Below are positions 59,975 through 64,000 of a stretch of DNA of 64,000 bases, one piece after another. The notes under the pieces were generated by a model, which saw only the letters and a list, made by a program, of their open reading frames with translations, was not told where the DNA came from and searched no databases. The first letter of the stretch is position 1; every line of letters begins with the position of its first letter. Made by a program: the position numbers and the translations under genes. Source of the DNA: Pisaster brevispinus (taxonomy: Eukaryota; Echinodermata; Asteroidea; Forcipulatida; Asteriidae); contig JAMKCF010000007.1 of assembly GCA_023634235.1 (NCBI GenBank), positions 22,760,592 through 22,824,591 of the forward strand. Reading direction: 5' to 3'.

Positions 59975-60712
59975 GTTGAACCTGTAGAAATCAAGGAAGA
60001 ATCTGTTGAGATTGTCAAAGAGTTGAAGTATTTAGGTACATTTATTGATAGCAAACTAAACTGGAATGCAAATACTACCCATGTGTATAAAAGATCTAAT
60101 CAACGGCTTTACTTTTTAAGGAAACTGAAATCGTTTAACGTAAACACGAATATTCTTAAGCTTTTTTATCAAAGTACAATTCAATCTATTTTAAGCTTTT
60201 GTTGTATCTGTTGGTTTAATTCCCTCTCTCAATCTAACTCTAAGAAGCTCCAACGTATTACCAAACGAGCTAGCAGGATTATTGGAGCTGACGTTTAAGG
60301 CATGCGGGAGATTATGGAGGATTGTATCATTTCTCAAATCAATAAGATCATTTGCGACCCCAGCCACCCCCTGCACCCTCACATTATCCAAAACCACTCA
60401 GGCAGGATCCGACAGCTATGCTTAAAGACCAACAGGTTTAAGGATTCCTTTCTCCCTAGTGCAATTAAGCTTTTTAACAGTAGATTGTCAAGATAAATTT
60501 GGTTCACGCTTATATTTTGTACTTTTTACATGCTCCCCCATATCTTTATATCTTTATATTTGTATATATCTGTAAATTGTAATTTTATTCTTGTTGTCTA
60601 TTGTTGCTATGCCTTTCTTGTATGTATTGTATAGTCTCCTTTACACAGGGAAGACAAATTTCATGTTGTTTATCATGACAATAAATATTTTTAATCTTAA
60701 TCTTAATTTAAT
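59975..60712 (+). mobile_element. 5'-truncated Rex1-like LINE
   Basis: The frame contains ELKYLGTFIDSKLNWNANT, QRLYFLRKLKSFNV and NSKKLQRITKRASRIIG, then one in-frame TAA (60,296-60,298), and continues with PSHPLHPHI and RFKDSFLPSAIKLFNS to TAA at 60,494. This C-terminal pattern is typical of Rex1/Babar-like non-LTR elements. The 3' UTR ends acaggga...aataaatatttttaatcttaatcttaa. It sits about 90 bp after the TRIM gene B stop in the same orientation. Confidence 0.85.
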
Positions 60713-60910
60713 CACAAAATAATGCAAACTGATATGAAGTTTTTCCTGAAACAATTTTTACAAAACCCAATAAGTTTAAATTCTCAATTAATTAAGACAT
60801 TTAGTTAATCAACTCCAATTGTAATACCTGGTTGCAAATGTACGTTACATTTTGACATATTTTGGATTTTGCACTAAAGTAATGTTTTGACACAGAAAAA
60901 TGCTTTTAAG

Positions 60911-61209
60911 TACGGAAGCGTATTGCCGCCACATGAATAAAAAAATCTCTTATCGTGTACGTACACGATAACTTATTGTGTACGTACACAATAAGGTTGG
61001 ACTTATCGTGTGCGTACACAATAAGTTTGGACTTATCTTGTACGTACACGATAAGTTATCTTGTACGTACACGATAAGTTATCATGTACGTACACGATAA
61101 GTTTGGACTTATCGTGAAGTTATCATATACGTACACGATAACTTATCGTGTACGTACAAGATAAGAGAGATTTTTTTATTTATTAATGTGGCGGCAATGC
61201 GTTTCCGTA
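60911..61209. mobile_element. 299-bp MITE packed with short palindromes
   Basis: Terminal inverted repeats of about 40 bp start TACGGAAGCGTATTGCCGCC and end in the matching reverse complement. TTTAAG flanks both sides (60,905-60,910 and 61,210-61,215) as a likely target duplication. The interior is a series of about eight copies, some partial, of a 22-bp palindrome formed by TTATCGTGTAC and its mirror, sometimes linked by gtttggac. No ORF is present. Superfamily unknown. Confidence 0.88.
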
Positions 61210-61215
61210 TTTAAG

Positions 61216-62340
61216 TACTGGCTTGTCTATTTCAAATGATTTTGTACAAACATTCCAGCAGGCAGGAATTAGTGTATACAGGAAATGATAGCAAGTGAAG
61301 TGTTAATTATTACATGTAGGGGTTGTTCACTTGTATTGCAGCCTTTTCCATTTGATAAGAAATGCAACCTTTGAAGTTTAACACTGCATGCAAATTCAGG
61401 TAGCTTTTGAAATCATTACTCATAAATAACTGACTATTGTAAATTTGCAATGTTTGCTTTTTTGTTAAGATTACCTTTTTTATTGGTAAAGTTGTAGGAA
61501 AGTCATATTCTATCCAAAAGAATATGAATTGTTTATTTTATAACATTTTAATCTAATGGCGGTCATCCAAAACTTGGTATTGTCTTAATAACTAGTGATA
61601 ATTATATTTTGGCAGCCATCTTGTAAATTTTTTTTGTCAAATACTGTAGAAAGTATTTTTATTGGAGTTTTTGGAGTATTGCCTGTGCTTAACATCACAC
61701 TTTTGCCCTGTCGAACTCAAATGATTTTTGCAAGGCAAACATTGTGGCAATTAGCTTGCTGTGCTACACGGTAGTGTCAAACTTAAATCAAAAATTTGTG
61801 CTAAGCGTCACTCTTTTGTCAAATTTAATTCATTTAATTAATTATTTGACACAGCAAAAGTGGGATGTTTATTGCAGGCCTTAGTTTGATCTGTATATAG
61901 TCAATATTGGCTGTCAGTGGCTTATTGCTCATGACATGGAGCTTTTTAAAAGTGAAAACTTGTGTTAAATTAAAGAGCTACAGCGCCATGGTTAAGTATT
62001 ACTACTCTGTCTCTATAGCAAAATATATTCCCAACTTTAGACATTGTCAATAAATCTGGAGCTGATTCATACTGTATTCTTATTTCTGTCAAGTGAAGAT
62101 TTATTACATTATCCCTCTCCCTCATTCAATTTCCTTGTCTTGTAGACTTGTTTGACAGGGATAATAAATTACCTCAAGCTTGCAGACATCACAAATAGCC
62201 AAGGCAAGGGGGAGATCTTTATACCATGCATGGGCTGTGTATTTTAGATGGGTTTATGAGTTGGAAGGCAAAGGGGGCGGGGCTTCACTGTAATCCTACC
62301 TGTCAACAACAGATTGAGGGAATATAGACCACTGTTTATG
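61216..62340. other. Non-coding stretch
   Basis: About 1.1 kb of AT-rich sequence without supported features. Confidence 0.45.
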
Positions 62341-62349
62341 GGTATGTTC

Positions 62350-62815
62350 AGACGAGGAGTTAAACTAACCCTTATTCTGAGCACCATGGGTGTCCAAAAG
62401 ATAAAAAATGACTTATTCCAAATTGGGCTTGCGTTCACACGAGTAAGTTAGTCCTGTCCGCACGGGTTAAACTGACCCACGCCTTGATTATCAGGTCATG
62501 CATAGCTGACCCCGACCGACCACTCTTCCGGTCCATTGTATACATGTACATGTATCAGCTGGGAATTACTTGTGGTAGTCTACGCGCGTTGTTGTTATGA
62601 TGATGTAACCTTCTGTGGAGAAGTCACATGGAATAAAATAGACCGGATGTAGCAGGTCAGTTGCATTCCAATGAGTGGGGGGTTGGTCGTAAAACCTGGG
62701 CTAAGTTACGCTAATCCAACATTTTTTTAGGTTTAGTTTAGCCCAGTTCTCTGGGTCAAATTGACCCTCGCGGACCGGATTTTTGCGTTCCAACGGAGGG
62801 TTATTTTAGCACTTG
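62350..62815. mobile_element. Possible MITE related to the 41.5-kb Harbinger-like element
   Basis: It shares the vocabulary of the 41.5-kb element: ggttaaactgaccc, gcgttc-acgg, and tccggtcc/gaccggat, arranged between gttcagacgaggagttaaac near 62,345 and gcgttccaacggagggtta near 62,787. Clean terminal repeats and a target duplication were not found, so the limits are approximate. Confidence 0.4.
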
Positions 62816-64000
62816 ATAATGATGTGAAAAAAGCTTCATACCCTGGGTGTAATACAATTTAACATACTGCACGAACATTTAGTAGGTGAGCAGCACAAAG
62901 GTCAGGTGTTATGTAATAGGCACTGCAGGCACTCAAGAAGACTTGTGCATTCTGAGTAAATAATCATTTGCTTTGGTTATAAAGAACAAGTGTTAGAGAA
63001 CATAAAGTCTGGGTGTTATCTAGTCCCTCAAGCTTGGTTGATTCATGGCATATTTGAGGTTTAATAAAGCACAGTGTAAAATATCAGATTGGTTTTAAGT
63101 TATACACAATGGCAAACTATCCATTCTTTCAGGGTAAATATTTGGTGCTGTTTTGTCATTTCTGCATTTTCAATGGAAAAAGGTTTGCTAGAAAATAGCA
63201 ATAATCATCCATATGTTGGAGTAAAGCAATGATGAAACAGAAATACATGGTGTGTGAAGAATGAATAGACTGTACAAATCTGGCATGTATCTGAACAGTT
63301 TGGGGATCCTTTGGTTCTCTCATGTATGAAAGAAACATATTTTTGCACTTTGGAACAGGTCCCAGTGTTTGAATATTTGCTGCCTTATGGAGACTGAAAA
63401 CAAAAAGATCTGCACAGGGGAGTTCTAAAGAGAGGGATTTTCAACGAGGAATTTTGTGTATAAAGTCTATGAAAGAATGTGAAGTACAGGGACAAAGGAA
63501 GGAACATAATAAATTTCCACAACGTTGGAATATGCATGAGACTTTACACAGTCTATAATAATTCCCATATTGTTCTTATTGTTTAGTTGCTGAGATTGAG
63601 GCTATGACTATCATGCTGCAGTCAGCTGATCATTTGACTGTGGAAAAGCAGTAACAGCTTCAGATGTAAAACATGGAGTGAGACTGAGATTTGTGCATCC
63701 TAAGGAAACTAAGGTATTCCAGAGACAGAGTCTTGTGAAGCTATGGGATCATGTCACATTCACATTTCTGTCAGACATTTTGTTTTTCGAGACTATTAGA
63801 CACTATCTGTTTTGACACTGACGAATTTCTTGTGCACGTTGCGCTGTTGGTTACTTGCAAGTTGGCTTTAAATAATGCAGTGTGTGACCAGGGTTCTGAA
63901 GTAGATCTTTAATGCCTGTGGCTGTAGATCAATCTGACTGACTAAAATAGGGCACCATTACTGGTTGGTACTGTTCCACCTCAACATGAGTACATCATTT
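62816..64000. other. Non-coding end of window
   Basis: No supported gene, repeat or RNA feature was seen in the last 1.2 kb. Confidence 0.45.

Overview
The window looks like nuclear DNA of a marine invertebrate, most probably a deuterostome and plausibly an echinoderm. It is AT-rich and gene-poor, with split genes, GT-AG introns and much repeat sequence. The lineage guess rests on two TRIM genes of the RING/B-box/coiled-coil/NHL-like-propeller type that is expanded in echinoderms and amphioxus, on CR1/L2-like and Rex1-like LINEs, on SINEs with a tRNA-Leu-like head, and on a 2A-like motif in a LINE ORF, as reported for sea urchin non-LTR elements. No bacterial feature, CRISPR array, rRNA or intact tRNA gene was seen.

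Layout. 0-3.9 kb: a SINE fragment, a tRNA-like sequence next to a 57-bp minisatellite built from tRNA 5'-half-like units, an 81-bp minisatellite, and a 1-kb repeat with 147-bp internal units. 4-12 kb: mostly empty, with one SINE and a decayed exon-like ORF. 12.4-14.5 kb: a 2.16-kb nested foldback element. 15.4-16.3 kb: a LINE relic. 20-21.7 kb: an exon-like segment with a second copy at 32 kb, and a hairpin-headed repeat. 21.9-23.7 kb: TRIM gene A (minus). 24.3-28.2 kb: a nearly intact CR1/L2-like LINE broken by one nonsense codon. 29-31.2 kb: SINEs and tRNA-like sequences. 32.6-43.1 kb: an old tandem segmental duplication whose copies differ by element insertions, including a 160-bp purine-rich minisatellite and a PIF/Harbinger-like MITE. 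44.8-45.7 kb: a degenerate coding repeat and a 29-bp minisatellite. 47.6-50.1 kb: a 2.4-kb, 36-bp minisatellite ending at the stop codon of a decayed multi-exon gene (50.1-52.7 kb, minus) of a transposase-like family. 56.0 kb: a short MITE. 57.3-59.9 kb: TRIM gene B (plus, one intron in the CDS). 60-61.2 kb: a Rex1-like LINE tail and a MITE made of short palindromes.

Only the two TRIM genes look like intact host protein-coding genes. They probably encode cytoplasmic E3 ubiquitin ligases that recognise partners through their C-terminal propellers. Everything else is mobile-element sequence, tandem repeats, gene relics or unassigned non-coding DNA. The strongest targets for follow-up are the 2A-like motif behind a signal-peptide-like N-terminus in the LINE, the nested foldback and its 51-bp relative at 30.2 kb, the tRNA-half minisatellite, and the transposase-like pseudogene abutting the 36-bp array.
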